Below, in pieces: positions 20,326-31,580 of a stretch of 64,000 nt of DNA (positions are counted from its first letter, which is position 1; every line of letters starts with the position of its first letter). A program made the translations under genes and the position numbers. Origin of the DNA: Diploptera punctata (Eukaryota > Arthropoda > Insecta > Blattodea > Blaberidae); assembly GCA_030220185.1 (NCBI GenBank), contig JASPKZ010003416.1, positions 310,001 to 374,000 on the forward strand. The letters run 5' to 3'. The notes beneath the pieces were generated by a model. The model was given only the letters and a program-made list of their open reading frames with translations, was not told the DNA's origin and did not search any database.

Positions 20326-20569
20326 GAGCTGAAGGGTGATATGAAATATTAATGAATTAGAAATAAAATGTCATATAGCTCATTGTTACGTAGGTTTCAT
20401 CCACCAACCTGTCTACGTATTAGTCTGTCTTACCTCCAGCAGGTAAAATAAAAAATAATAAAACAAGTTAAGAGCCCCTATTCTTTTTTATATGTCTGCT
20501 CATTCTTCTTTCAACCCCGTTGCTTGTTCTCTTTGCCTTAATGTTTTCATCTTTCTAATTAATCACTTT

Positions 20570-20730
20570 TCTCCACATACACATGAAACACTAACATGCA
20601 CACCCAGATCCTGTGGAATACAGATCATTCCCTTAGAGGAAAAATCTGCATGTCCAACGCCGGGAATCGAACCCAGGACCTCTTGGTCTGTAGTCAAGAA
20701 CGTTAACTACGAGACCAGGAGGACGATCAA
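20570..20730 (-). mobile_element. tRNA-headed SINE fragment (SINE-E-like body)
   Basis: Minus strand: CCTGGTCTCGTAGTTAACGT head, B box GGTTCGATTCCCGGCGTTGG, short body ending with ATGTGTATGTGGAG. The head differs from SINE-E, while the short body resembles it in layout. Confidence 0.55.
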
Positions 20731-21148
20731 TTTGCTCTAAATCTGAATTTAATGACACCACAGAGAAGATAGTTTCTTTATTCAACGATTTTTAGAATCT
20801 GGTGGCGATGTGCTTTTATGCCTCTAATGTCACATTTGATGTTGATCTCGACCACTAAAAGCTTCACTAAATTGATCTTTCAGATTTATCAGAATACTAT
20901 ACGTTCCTCTGATACCACTCACTAAATGCAGTCTTATTGTCTGGCACAATAATAGCTTCAGATAAGAAAATAAGAAAGGACTGCATTTTTTAAAAGTTAT
21001 TTTTTAAGCGTGTTAAATTCGATAAATGAATTCAAATAATGGAAACGTGAAATGAATATCAGTGAAACTGAATGTTTGGTCACACACAGAAAAAAAAATT
21101 AAAAGAACAGTTAACAACAAATAACGATAATTCTGAAATGGCTGAATG
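20731..21148. other. No recognised feature
   Basis: AT-rich sequence, no supported feature. Confidence 0.35.
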
Positions 21149-21149
21149 C

Positions 21150-21680
21150 AAATAACTATTTAACTAACTCACTGGTACTATCAAACTCGGAAGTTCATGG
21201 CCGCGCGAACATTATATATACATACATCCTTATCCTTGTTGATGTTTTTCAATCATCTCCTGTATAATTCAACTCTTTCAAATCATGATTGTTATTCCCC
21301 CACCTCGTTCTTGGGGTGTTTTCCATCTGATTTTCCTACAGTAACTAACTCACTCACTGGCACTATTGAACCCATAGGTTCATGGCCGCGCGGACATAAG
21401 CTCTCCATATATTCCTATCCCGAGCTAATGTTTTCCAATCATTCCCTTATAATCTACTTCCCTCAAATCATAGTTAATGTTATTCTCCCACCTCATTCTT
21501 GGTTTACCAACTGAGCGTTTTCCGTCTGGTTTTCCTAAAAGAAGCTTCCATTCACGTCTTTCATTCCCCATTCGTGCCACACGTTCTGCCCATCACAGTC
21601 CACGATACTTAACTGTTCTTATTATATCTGGCTTGCTATAAAGACCATGTAGTTCACTGTTATGTAGTCTATAATGTTTA
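21150..21680 (-). mobile_element. Two RTE-A tails in direct tandem
   Basis: Two minus-strand 3' ends follow each other: one at about 21155-21343 (AACTCACTGGTACTATCAAA onward) and a second starting AACTCACTCACTGGCACTAT at about 21346 and running to about 21680 (through CATAAAGACCATGTAGTTCA equivalents). The first is more diverged, so the second probably inserted into it. Confidence 0.75.
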
Positions 21681-21689
21681 CAAACAGGA

Positions 21690-22335
21690 TTGGATTGCAA
21701 AAACAAATTAAGTACAGTCTCAACTGTGGAAGCACATGATATTATGCATTACAGGGACTGTATCTCAAATGCTCTAAGAAATTAAAGTAAGATATATAAA
21801 ACGGTTATTCTTCCAGTTATATTATATGGATACAAAATATGGTCTCTTACAGTGTGGGAGGAGAAAATATTACGAGTATTTAAGAATAAAGCTCTCAGGA
21901 AAATGTTTGGTCCAAAGAAAAACCAATTATACTACAGGTGAATGGAGAAAACTACATACCATTGAGTTACATGATATTTAAGAGAATTCAAAAGAAATAC
22001 TCCCAGATTTGGATTGGCGGAACTGTGTCACGAATGGGGAATGAAACAGAGACATGGAAACTTAATGTAGGAAATGTAGAAAACCTAGATGAAAAGCTCC
22101 CAGTAGGTAGGTCCAGAATGAGGTGGAAGAATAACATCAACCATCCCAGTAGGTAGGCCAAAAAATGGAATGGATGAATAATATTAACCATGATTTGAGG
22201 GAGTGAATTACAGGAAATGATTGGAAAACATAAGTTTTGGATAAGGATGTATGGAGAGCATATCTGCCACGAACTTCCGGGTTTGATAAAGCCAGTGTTT
22301 AGTTAGCTTAGTTAGGATCGATAGTAACCAATAAA
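21690..22335 (+). mobile_element. RTE-A fragment, opposite orientation
   Basis: Plus-strand RTE-A from about AAGTACAGTCTCAACTGTGG through TATTATATGGATACAAAATA and CTCAGGAAAATGTTTGGTCC to GTTTGATAAAGCCAGTGTTT. It contains a local duplication of the GTAGGTAGG segment (about 22105 and 22150). Heavily broken. Confidence 0.75.
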
Positions 22336-22339
22336 TGAA

Positions 22340-23065
22340 ACCAATAACTAGCACTATCGAATCCGTAGGTTCATGGCCGCGCGGACATAAACTCTCCACA
22401 CTTCCCTATTCTGAGCTAATGTTTCCTTATTATTCTCTGTATAACCTACTTGCTTCAAATCATGGTTAATGTTATTCTCCCACCTCATTCTTGGTCTACC
22501 CACTGGTCCCTCAGATTTTCCTATAAAAAAACTTCAATTTCCCTCTTTCATTCCCATTCGTGCCACATGCCCTGCCCATCGTAGTCTACGAGATTTAACT
22601 GTTCTTAACTACTGTGGTCTCGAATTAGTGTGCTGCCTTGTTACGCAGCGGGCCCGGGTTCGATTTCCGGTCGGGCCACGCTCCTGGGTGAGTTTTTTCA
22701 GGGTTTTTCTTCACCTGTAAGACAAATGTCAGGAAGCTTAGGGCCTAATGGTTCCCGAAAATCATTCGGTCATCATCATCACCGTTATCATTATCATCAT
22801 CATCATCCTTCACCGGTGTGGAAAGCAACGGGAAGCTACCACACCTATAATTCCCTAGTAAAGCTGGAAAGCATAGCATGAAAATGCTATGATGGCAGTG
22901 AAGGACCTGTCCTCGGGCAGAATTACTATGGATGGATTATATGTGGTTTCATATAAAGTTCATGTAGCTCACAGTGATGTATTCTTCTCCTTTCGTCTGC
23001 CTGTTCAACTCTCTTTGGTCCAAAAAAATTCGTAAGAACCTTATTCTCAAAACTCGTAATATTTG
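22340..23065 (-). mobile_element. RTE-A tail split by a SINE-A
   Basis: Minus-strand RTE-A at 22340-22607 stops at AACTGTTCTTA and resumes at about 22935 (ATGTGGTTTCATATAAAGTT) to about 23060, exactly where the family sequence should continue. The gap is filled by SINE-A (22611-22930), so the SINE is younger than this RTE-A copy. Confidence 0.8.
22611..22930 (+). mobile_element. SINE-A nested in RTE-A
   Basis: Head TGTGGTCTCGAATTAGTGTG, B box GGTTCGATTTCCGGTCGGGC, body with CATCATCATC run, end GACCTGTCCTCGGGCAGAAT. Complete copy. Confidence 0.9.
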
Positions 23066-23425
23066 AATGAAACGCAGAAATAAATTAAAACAGGTTGAAT
23101 TCTGGAAAGGCATGTCATTATGTATTACACGACTAAAAACTTGACATAGCGTGAATGAAGAGGAAATCAGAGCTGACAGTGTGAAAACTGGATGATATAA
23201 ATCATTAGCTGTTAGTGAATCCGTGTGAACATATGGTGAATTGGCAGACTATCAATGAGCAATTAGCCGAGTTGCCGTGAGAAACAGATCGACCATTACG
23301 TGTGGGAGAACAGGTCCGTCACATGTGTCGTCTGTGTCTTATAACAAGGGCTCGGAAATTGAGCAAAAATCTTTTTTTTTTATTTTGTGTCTGAAGACGA
23401 GGCTCAACATAATATATAACTTATA
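23066..23425. other. No recognised feature
   Basis: Mostly unmatched DNA; AAAATTCGTAAGAACCTTAT at the start is the tail of the RTE-A fragment. A T run lies near 23370. Confidence 0.35.
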
Positions 23426-23426
23426 T

Positions 23427-23756
23427 CCACCGCTGTGATCTCGAGGTAGTGTGCTGCCTTGTCACGCAGCGGGCCCGGGTTCGATCCCCGGTCGGGACAA
23501 GCTTCCTGGGTGAGGTTTTTCGGGGTTTTTCCTCACCTGTAAGACAAATGTCAGGAATCTTAGGGCCTAACGGTCCCCGAAAATCATTCGGCCATCATCA
23601 TCCTTATCATTTCCATCACCATCCTTCATCGGCGTGGAAAGCAACGGGAAGTTACCACGCCTATAATTTCCTAGTAAAGCTGCGAAACTGAGCATGAAAA
23701 TGCTATGATTGCAGTGAAAGACCTGCCCTTGGGCAGAATTACTATGGTTGGATTGA
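23427..23756 (+). mobile_element. SINE-A, best-preserved copy
   Basis: Head ACCGCTGTGATCTCGAGGTA, B box GGTTCGATCCCCGGTCGGGA, CTTCCTGGGTGAGGTTTTTC, GGTCCCCGAAAATCATTCGG and end GCCCTTGGGCAGAATTACTA. This copy best represents the family consensus. Confidence 0.9.
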
Positions 23757-23759
23757 TAT

Positions 23760-24200
23760 ATATTATAACTATATTTTTTACATTTGGCAATAAAGGCAAA
23801 TATGACATGAAAAGAAAAATAATTGCCTGAAAAATAAATCTCGACTCAGGAATTTATTACACACATATATAGATGTTATAACTAAGTTTTTTTTTTTAAT
23901 TTTATGTCTGAAGACGAAGCCCAACATAATATATATGCGTTACTGCTATAAAGAAAATATTCTCTTTAAATATGCTTACTTGTTGTAGTGGCCACAAGAT
24001 GGCAGTTGAACGATATTCCGCTACCTCTCGTGTAAATTGAGAATACTATATATATAAGAAAAATAAATGTTTGTGTTAGGATTCCTGAGTAGCTGAGATG
24101 GTTATAGTGCTAAACGTACAGAGTTTAAATCCCGACTCAGGTATTTATTTTTCTTTTCATGTCATATTTGCCTTTATTGCCAAATATCAAAAATACAGTT
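23760..24200 (+). mobile_element. Diverged copies of the 1.9-2.5 kb tRNA-like repeat
   Basis: Plus-strand unit at about 23935-24200: GCGTTACTGCTATAAAGAAA, ATGGCAGTTGAACGATATTC, then tRNA-like GAGTAGCTGAGATGGTTATA and AGTTTAAATCCCGACTCAGG. A fragment of the same family lies inverted at about 23765-23870. Here the unit is single, not tandem. Confidence 0.65.
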
Positions 24201-24234
24201 ATAACATATGTATATATATCTTTTATGGTCCCAT

Positions 24235-24455
24235 TTTATGTAGCCCTGCTGTACGGCGCACAAGTCGCATCTCCCATTCTTCACCATATGCAAAACTACC
24301 AGAACAACTGGAAAGCCCATCTTCAACGAATGCCGTCTCATAGAATTCCAAAAGCCATACTTCGCTACTGCCCCCAAGGCAAAATATCGGTGGGACGTCC
24401 AAAAAAGCGCTGGATGGAAAATTCCTGTTTGAGACCGTAACAGGCTACACGGCCT
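24235..24455 (+). mobile_element. RTE-D tail
   Basis: Encodes NYQNNWKAHLQRMPSHRIPK then KISVGRPKKRWMENS: the W..H..RM..RIP and GRPKKRW blocks of a non-LTR tail, distinct in wording from RTE-A to C. A relative lies at 34450-34600. Confidence 0.6.
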
Positions 24456-24459
24456 AATA

Positions 24460-24885
24460 CTTGCATGGATGATATATATATATACACACACACATTTTGG
24501 GTTATTGTAGGCCAGAAAATGGTGGGTTTTATATGTCCTTTCTGGACTTTTTTTTGGCGTTTTCTATGTTTTAATGGCTTTTTGCAACGTTACCTTCTTT
24601 TGACTACATTTATACAATTTTGTATAATTCAAGAATCGGCAAAGTCTAGACTCAGTTCGAATATATTTTTAAATTATTACCTAATTTTACTCTCTAAAGA
24701 CATTTCGCATTCCAAACAGTTTTGTTCTGCGAGAAATTATTGAAACCTCACAAAATATACCGTTATTTTTAACCACCAGCCTACTGACCGGCTTAACTGT
24801 TATATTTCGACTTCAAATTTTCTAATAAGTTTCCACTCGAGGGTTGTCTTTATCCACTCGTTATCAACACTTTTTACGCCTTTTT
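24460..24885. other. No recognised feature
   Basis: Short TA/CA run near 24473-24495, then AT-rich sequence with no supported feature. Confidence 0.35.
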
Positions 24886-24889
24886 TTAG

Positions 24890-25125
24890 TTTTTAGGTCT
24901 TTTGTAAGATATAGGTTCAAAGCTGCGCGGGCAAAAGCTCTGAACACATCACTATCCTGATCAAATGTTTTCCAATCATCCCCTGTATAATCTACTTCCC
25001 TCAAATCATGGTTAATGTAATTCTCCCACTTCATTCTTGGCCCACCAACTGGGCATTTTCCCTCTGATTCTCCTATTAAAAACTTCCATGTCCCACTTCC
25101 ATTTTTCATTCGTAAACATTTATTT
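24890..25125 (-). mobile_element. RTE-A tail
   Basis: Minus strand reads NGSGTWKFLIGESEGKCPVG, then ENYINHDLREVDYTGDDWKT and ARAALNLYL, the typical RTE-A C-terminus. The 3' repeat end is lost. Confidence 0.85.
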
Positions 25126-25204
25126 TTTCCTCTCTTTTATACAGTTATTCAGAATCGATATCTGTGGTAGAGATCAATTTATTTGAATCTGATACCAAAA
25201 GTTC

Positions 25205-25285
25205 AAATCGGCTGTGGTTCATGGACTTTTAGGATGGAAAAATCCAAGGGACAAATCCTGCGGATTTTAGTTCCTTAAAAGAACA
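25205..25285 (+). mobile_element. SINE-B fragment
   Basis: GGATGGAAAAATCCAAGGGA and ACAAATCCTGCGGATTTTAG match the SINE-B body start. Confidence 0.6.
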
Positions 25286-25318
25286 TCAATTCTAAATTAA
25301 GGAAATAAAAAAAACTCT

Positions 25319-25652
25319 ATGGCGCGACAGAGATAGAAGGCCTTGGCCTACCACCCGGCTGCTGGCCTCATATCCAGAAGGGTTGATCGCAGGGGTAGAC
25401 GATCATACAGGCAGTGTAGAGGTGACATGTGGTCAGCACATCGGCTCCCCCAGCCTTTATAGTTGGTTTCCTCAACCTGGAGCCGCTACTTATTGTAGTT
25501 ACCCAAATTCCTCACGATGCTGAGTAGGGACTGGTACTATACTGGCCGAAATTGCATGAGATCATATCTTCCTCCATGGAGACTCTAACCAGCGCAAGTC
25601 CCGTAGCTCTGCCCAAGGCATCTTGCCTTAACCACTCGGATACGGTGCGGGA
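25319..25652 (-). mobile_element. SINE-C, near complete
   Basis: Minus-strand head CCGCACCGTATCCGAGTGGT, body TAACTACAATAAGTAGCGGC, end near GCCAGCAGCCGGGTGGTAGG. Matches 14255-14593 along its length. Confidence 0.85.
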
Positions 25653-25945
25653 CTAATTGGGAAAATAAGTTTAATTAAATTAGCTTGGTAAAGAACTTCC
25701 ACAAGTGAGCATCATTGCTCCACGTGGAAATGTACGAATAAACAGTCATTCAGAATCATTATTACAGACTTATGGTTGTAGATGGGACTTGATTAATAAA
25801 GTTCTCATCAAGTACAGTATCTGGAAAAGCGCAGTTTTTGTGCTCTCAAACAATGCAATTTATTCTGTTTCATTAGTACAATAGTTTCATTTTCATTTAA
25901 TTTTTATATGTTTTTTATTCCTAAAATTGATTCAATTCTATATTA
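25653..25945. other. Mostly unmatched; decayed family L arm at about 25745-25830
   Basis: TTATTACAGACTTATGGTTG, TAGATGGGACTTGATTAATA and a following CAAGTACAGTATCTGG resemble the left outer arm of the element at 12108-12622. Confidence 0.45.
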
Positions 25946-25949
25946 TATA

Positions 25950-26240
25950 GGGATTCTGCCCTAGGGCAGGTCCTTCATAGCATTTTCATGATATGCTATG
26001 CTTTGCAGCTTTACTAGGGAATTACTGTATATGTGTGGTAGCTTCCCGTTGCTTTTCACATCGGTGAAGGATGATCGCGATAATAATAATGATGATGATG
26101 GCCGGATGATTTTTGGGGACCGTTGGGACCTAAGCTTCCTGACATTTGTCTTATAGGTGAGGAAAAACCCCGAAAAAAACACCGACCGTGAATCGAACCC
26201 GGGCCCGGTGAGCACGCTACCTCGAGACAACAGCAGCGGA
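25950..26240 (-). mobile_element. SINE-A
   Basis: Minus strand: head GCTGTTGTCTCGAGGTAGCG, B box GGTTCGATTCACGGTCGG, end GACCTGCCCTAGGGCAGAAT. The head has lost about 20 bases near the GCTGCCTTGTC segment. Confidence 0.85.
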
Positions 26241-26267
26241 CTCTCAAATGTATAATAAGTTAATATT

Positions 26268-26455
26268 TATTGACGCCCTCGGTGGCCTAGGAGTTAAGTT
26301 CATTATCTCTGGTACCGAGGTCATGAGTTCAAGTCCGTCTATAGTCGATGGATTTTTGGGTACGAAAATCCAAGCGACAAGTCCTCTGGAGGGGCTTTTA
26401 AGCTGTGGGTCTCGAGCCTCAAGATTTTCGGGCTTTTAAAAAGGGAAAGCTTCTT
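26268..26455 (+). mobile_element. SINE-B, 3'-truncated
   Basis: Head GCCCTCGGTGGCCTAGGAGT, B-box-like GAGTTCAAGTCCGTCTATAG, body GACAAGTCCTCTGGAGGGGC. Stops soon after the TCAAGATTTTCGGGCTT segment. Confidence 0.75.
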
Positions 26456-26544
26456 TTTTATCTTCTCCATGACAAATAATATGAGATATTATTTCAAATC
26501 AACTCCTGTTATAATTAAAATTTAAATTTATCTATCTTCTGGTT

Positions 26545-26775
26545 TTTACAGCTGCTACCGTCTTCCCGTACCAAACCACCAAGGCCTACGATCTTAGGCA
26601 TCTTCAAAGTTTAGCCCTCTTGCTTGCATTACTATCCTCATGTTTTCCTTCCATGTTAACTTCTGTCTCCCTCTTTTCTTCTTTCTGGTTGATTCCATTC
26701 TTAAAATATGTCCTAACCATTTTAATTCCTTCTCCTCAATTCTTTAATTTATGTTTTCTTCTGCAAAATTTAAAT
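26545..26775 (-). mobile_element. Non-LTR tail (RTE-C/D-like)
   Basis: Minus strand translates in pieces as KELKWLGHILRM, then KKRGRQKLTWKENM and LNFEDA, ending TACGGGAAGACGGTAGCAGC. The WLGH..RM and GR..LTW blocks identify a non-LTR C-terminus; the end sequence resembles RTE-C. Confidence 0.6.
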
Positions 26776-26944
26776 TTCCCGGCGGATAGAAAATTTAAAC
26801 CTCAATCGTTAAATAAAGAGAAGGATTAATAAAATCGTGTTTCATGAAATGAAATTTCGCGAGGGGATTAACCAAAATGTTGAGGGGATTAATATTAAAC
26901 GTAAGAATGTTCTAGTTCAGTTTAATGATAGGTTAGTTATCAAC

Positions 26945-27290
26945 TCTTGTTGAAGAATCGATACTAGTAAAATTCATGGTAAGTTTCCGTTGAGGTGTTA
27001 ATTCACAATAATAAAATGTACGATTAAAAACTATAAAATATTCATAATAGAACGTACCCAGTCCACACAATCCTATATAGATATACAAAATATTCACAAC
27101 CAAGTCAGTGCTTCAACAAGGGTCAACGAGAACAGACCTAATGCATTCTGCTGATGATGAGACTAGTCCCGAAAGCCCTACAGAGTTTTAAAATAACTTA
27201 AGTTGAGGAGACGGACTTACAAGGTGACTATTTTATAGTTTTTAATCATACATTATAATATCTTGTCGAAGAATCAAAGACAGAGAATAT
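26945..27290. mobile_element. Inverted-repeat element with CTGATGATG core
   Basis: Arms at about 27006-27043 (GATTAAAAACTATAAAATA) and 27226-27262 (TATTTTATAGTTTTTAATCA) are inverted. Direct TTGAAGAATC / TCGAAGAATC lie outside them. The interior holds CTGCTGATGATGAGACTAGT followed by CCCGAAAGCCCT (27148-27179), the same core pattern as in the 39.5 and 63.4 kb hairpins. A similar flank (AATTCCGTTGAGGTGATTAG) precedes the 63.4 kb element. Confidence 0.55.
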
Positions 27291-27445
27291 AATTACTATT
27301 TTCAGTTTATTACTTTGGAACTTTTTTTTCAGAAGATGGGTGTGAAAGGAAAGAATAGTAGTTTATAAATGAGAACACTATAAGTATAATAATAAAGAAT
27401 ATATAGCGGGTAATCAATTTAAGGGTATTATTTGAGATATAGAAG
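27291..27445. other. No recognised feature
   Basis: AT-rich sequence. Confidence 0.3.
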
Positions 27446-27449
27446 AATA

Positions 27450-28095
27450 TCTTATTCTAAGGGTCCAAGGGTATGCATGCGCAATATAGTTTCCATTGCA
27501 AACACATAGCCTCTGCATATCAAATCCTCTCCCAACCTGCTCGAGGTGGACCTGCTAATCCGAGTAACCCAAATCAAGGTTGTGGATAGAATCCCTTCGG
27601 CGATTTGGGTCGGAGAACTGAAGGGAAGAGGGAGTCCTTTCTCTGGGATGATAAGAGACCCATGCTCGGGGAACAAGAGTAAAGTCCAGAACGACAACTA
27701 ATTTATAATAGGTTGGCGGAAGTGGCAACCCTCTAGATGGGGTTAGTACATCCAGGAGCAGGACCTAAAGCTTCGAGGTGGCAGCCCCACCAATGGTCTA
27801 TTCTGCATAGCGTTCGTACTGCGATCAGAGGAAAACACATTACTCGTATTCTTCACAATGGAATGAAGAACTGCAGATCTGCTCCATAAAATAAAATATA
27901 TTTTAACAACAAGATACAGTGGAAAGAACATGTAGAAAGAATGGAAGAAAGTAGATTACCAAATAAAATCTTCCATTATTTTCCAAGAGGAAGAAGAGAT
28001 GTCGGACGTCGTCGGAAGAGATGGTCTTAGATCTATTAGTGTAGACGGAACAGGCAACTCTTGCCTAAACCAGGAAGTGAAGAAGAAGAAGATGA
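27450..28095 (+). mobile_element. RTE-B tail preceded by GC-richer leader
   Basis: 27905-28095 reads KWKEHVERMEESRLPNKI-like and GRRDVGRRRKRW-like, then GTAGACGGAACAGGCAACTC and GAA repeats: a typical RTE-B end, nearly identical to 30880-31085. The part at 27450-27900 is GC-richer and unmatched; it may be a leader or another element. Confidence 0.6.
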
Positions 28096-28099
28096 TCTT

Positions 28100-28565
28100 A
28101 TTCTACCAGTTATATTATATGGATGCGAAACATGGACTCTTGATTTAAGAGAGGAAAAGAGATTACGAGTATCTGAGAATGAAGTTCTTAGGAACATTTT
28201 TTGGACCAAAGAGAGATGAACAGACAGGTGAATGGAGAAGACTGCATAACAGTGATCTACATGGTCTTTATAGGAAGCCAGATATAATAAGAACAGTTAA
28301 GTCTCGGATATTGCGATGGGCAGGGCATGTGGCACGAATGGGAAATGAAAAATGTTCATAGAAGCTTTTTGTAGGAAAACCAGAGGGGAAAATCCCAGTT
28401 GGTAGACCAAAAATGAGGTGGGAGAATAACATTAACTATGATTTGTGGGAAGTAAATAACACAGTGGATGATTGGAAAACATTAGCTCAGGATAGGGATG
28501 TATGGAGAGCTTATGTCCGCGCGGCCATTAACCTACAGGTTTGATAGTGCCAGCGAGTTAGTTTA
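28100..28565 (+). mobile_element. RTE-A tail
   Basis: Starts CTACCAGTTATATTATATGG (the LPVILYGCETW block), continues FFGPKRDEQTGEWRRLHNSD, ILRWAGHVARMGNEK and ends in GATAGTGCCAGCGAGTTAGT. Broken by at least one stop near 28361. Confidence 0.9.
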
Positions 28566-28569
28566 GTTA

Positions 28570-29395
28570 TAAAAGAATATCACTAAATGATTATTTTAGA
28601 TTGACTTCCTAATGCTATAAAATTAACTAATTCTTCATTTTCCCATCAGAAGTAATTTAGACTAAATAATTCAATGAATGGGATTTATGTCCTTTTGAAA
28701 ATAAGGAATTCAAATGGGATAAAGGCGTGTAACCAGGCTATTATTTTATTCACTGCGTGATGCAACGCCATTTCTAACGATGTAATATATTTTCAAGTTT
28801 TTATGATAAATAAATATGAATCATTAATAGCGATAATTAATTTTGGCATCAAAATCCTATTAGAAATTCAAATTTATTACTTTTATTAAATTTATAACGC
28901 ATTCATTTTCTCTCTTCATGTTTACAGGGAGTGAAAAAAATAAATTGGTTGCTAATAAATAGAAAACCAATTGCATGTGTAACTAGGGTAATTATTGTGC
29001 ACTTTTCAAGTGGAAGGTAAATATTTTATGTTTAGAGATAAAAAGTCCCGCCATGATTCTCTAATTATACGAGATGAATATTAATTCGTTTTTTATTGTT
29101 ATTTACAATATTAATATCCTTTTTGTCTTCATTATTGCTGCTACTTTAATTTGTTTGTTATTCAATAAATTATTTATCCTTATTATGATTTTCATAGGCT
29201 TGAAAGTAATGCAGTTTTTCTCTAAGATAGGTTACTAAGCCTTATCGTTAGGTCGTCCAAAAGTGAGGCTGCTACTTTTGGCCTCTGGACAGGCTTATAA
29301 TGCAGCATTTCCTCTGTATTTGATGAAACAGTTAATATATTGCTGTGACTCGGTCGCCATTTCCTCGTTTGTAGAAACAGACCACGAGAAGGTGA
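28570..29395. other. No recognised feature
   Basis: AT-rich DNA; the only structured part, 29220-29400, has short frames without similarity. Confidence 0.4.
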
Positions 29396-29399
29396 GGAT

Positions 29400-29890
29400 G
29401 GCATTTGGATAGGAGAGGCTGTGTGTTACGTTTATCTTATCCAAATGAAAACGACATGAACAAGAAAATAACCAAATTTACACAAACGTTAGGAATAAAA
29501 AATAATACATTAGAATCTAAATTAGTAGAAAAATCCACAAGAATAAAAATATATAATAGTTTGGCATTATACGGAAAAGAGATTTAGACATTAAATAAAG
29601 AGACAGGAGCTGAATCAAAGCAACGGAAATGAAATTTCTCGGAAGGACAGCAGGATACTCTTTCAGATCGAAAAAAAGAATGAAGAAATTTTAGAACAAT
29701 TAGAAGTAGAATCAGTAGAAGAAAAACTCAACAGATATTAATTAAACTGGACTAGACCAATCAAAAAGAATGGATAATTCAAGAACCCCAAAAATGATGA
29801 TGTAATATAAGACCAAAGACATCGTCGAGCAGGAAGACTTCTTAAAAAAACTGCTAGATGGAACCGAAACGCGCCTACAAAGGCATAATT
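29400..29890 (+). mobile_element. Decayed RTE-B-like fragment
   Basis: KKITKFTQTLGIKNNTLESK then STRIKIYNSLALYGKEI correspond to the region before and including the YNT.A.P..LYG block. The rest (29600-29890) is recognisable only in pieces, e.g. AGATGGAACCGAAACGCGCC. Confidence 0.5.
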
Positions 29891-29899
29891 TGTGACGGA

Positions 29900-30200
29900 T
29901 GATGATTTACAATATTATTTTTGTTGAATACATAATAAATTGTTTGTTGTAATGCTTTGTTATCTTTGGCAAAACTACAATGATGGCAAATTAATAAATA
30001 AACATAGACAGATGAAATTCCCCTACATTAAATAAAATATTTATAACAATTTTCCATTTTACCTTCACAACTTTACTTTATTAACTTATCCTAATATGGT
30101 CTGCCAAATGAGACTAATTGAAATTAAATAAATAAAACAAGAAAAGGAAAAAATAAGATATATGCACAGGAAGAAGAGTAAAATTTGGTATATGTAAAAT
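29900..30200. other. No recognised feature
   Basis: AT-rich sequence. Confidence 0.35.
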
Positions 30201-30204
30201 AGAT

Positions 30205-30325
30205 AGGGTTATAGGCTGGGGGACGAGACATGCTGACCATCGCATCCCTATGTTGAGTGGAATTAAATCTATAAATCGCACATGTGGATATGAAGCCAGC
30301 AGCCTGTCACATCATAGAGTATAGT
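30205..30325 (+). mobile_element. SINE-C 3' fragment
   Basis: GGCTGGGGGACGAGACATGC then GTGGATATGAAGCCAGCAGC match the 3' half of SINE-C. Confidence 0.7.
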
Positions 30326-30329
30326 AATA

Positions 30330-31085
30330 GAATAAGTACAATGTAGATGAAAGGGCTATTCGAAGAAGGTAAAACTGCTATTCTTCGGTTATAAGGATGC
30401 GAAATATGAACTCTAATTTATGGGAGAAGAAAATATTGTAATTTTAAAATTTCAGTAAGTAAAACAAAAGTAATAGCATTTTGTGGAAGAAACACACTGC
30501 GTGCAAAAATAATAATTAGAGACGGAATTATTGAACAAATATCCCACTTTAATTATTTAGGATGTGATTATGAGCTATGTATATGATAAAGATATTGAAC
30601 TTAAAACTCATCAGTTTCAAGCTATTTGTGGCACAATAAATAGAACATTGAAAAATAAAGCCCACAAACAAACAAAATTAAAATTTTATAAAACAATGGC
30701 AGTCCCTGTCCTTTTGTATAAGAGTAAATCTTGGATTATCACTGCAAACAAGAAAGTAAAATCCAAGCAGCAGAGATGAAATTCTTAAGAAAGAGTAAAA
30801 TGGTGCACTAGAATGGAATTAAATGAGAATATCCGTGAAGAACTACAGATTTACTCCATAAAAGAAAATATATTTAACAACAAGTGGAAAGAACATGTAG
30901 AAAGAATGAAAGAAAGTAGATTACCAAATAAAATCTTATATTATTTTCCGAGAGAAAGAAAAGATGTCGGACGTCCTCTGAAGAGAGGGCCTTAGATCTA
31001 TTAGTGAAGACGGAACAGACAACTAATGCCTAATCCAGGAAGTGAAGAAGAAGAAGAAGAAGAAGAAGAAGAAGAAGAAGAAAAA
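30330..31085 (+). mobile_element. RTE-B tail with (GAA)n end
   Basis: Pieces of an RT C-terminus: KISVSKTKVIAFCGR-like, ISHFNYLGC-like, HQFQAICGTINRTLKNK, LKFYKTMAVPVLLYKS, EHVERMKESRLPNKIL and then GAAGACGGAACAGACAACTA. Terminates in a GAA run (31044-31083). Several stops and frameshifts. Confidence 0.75.
31041..31083. repeat. (GAA)n microsatellite
   Basis: About 14 GAA units forming the tail of the RTE-B copy and abutting the next RTE-A fragment. Confidence 0.9.
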
Positions 31086-31470
31086 ATACAAATATTTGAG
31101 AATAAAGTTCTTACGAATATTGTTAATTCAAAGAGAGATGAACAGGCAGGCGAATGAATGGAGAAGACTACCAAGTAACAGTGATCTTTATGGGAAAGCA
31201 GATGTAATATTAACATTTAAGTCTTGTAGACCGCGAAGGACAGGACATGTGACATGAATGGGGAATGAAAGCGGGGCACCAAAAAAGTAGAAAAACCAGA
31301 GGGAAAGCACCCAGTAGGTAGGCCAAAAATAAGGTTGGAGAAAAACATTAACCATGATTTGAGGGAAATAGATTATACAGGGGATGATTGGAAAAGATCT
31401 CAGGAGAGAGATGTATGGAGAGTTTATGTCCGCGCGGCCATGAACCTATGGGTTTGATAGTGCTTGTGTG
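31086..31470 (+). mobile_element. RTE-A tail
   Basis: Begins TTTGAGAATAAAGTTCTTAC, includes AAACCAGAGGGAAAGCACCC and AGATTATACAGGGGATGATT, and ends GGGTTTGATAGTGCTTGTGT. Frameshifted throughout. Confidence 0.85.
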
Positions 31471-31524
31471 TTTGATGATATTAGAAGCTGATAAGAATGC
31501 AAAGAAATTGATGAACTGGCAGTT

Positions 31525-31527
<3 letters not shown>

Positions 31528-31567
<40 letters not shown>
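31528..31567. repeat. (TA)n microsatellite
   Basis: TA run just before a SINE-A head. Confidence 0.9.
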
Positions 31568-31574
<7 letters not shown>

Positions 31575-31580
31575 GGTGTG

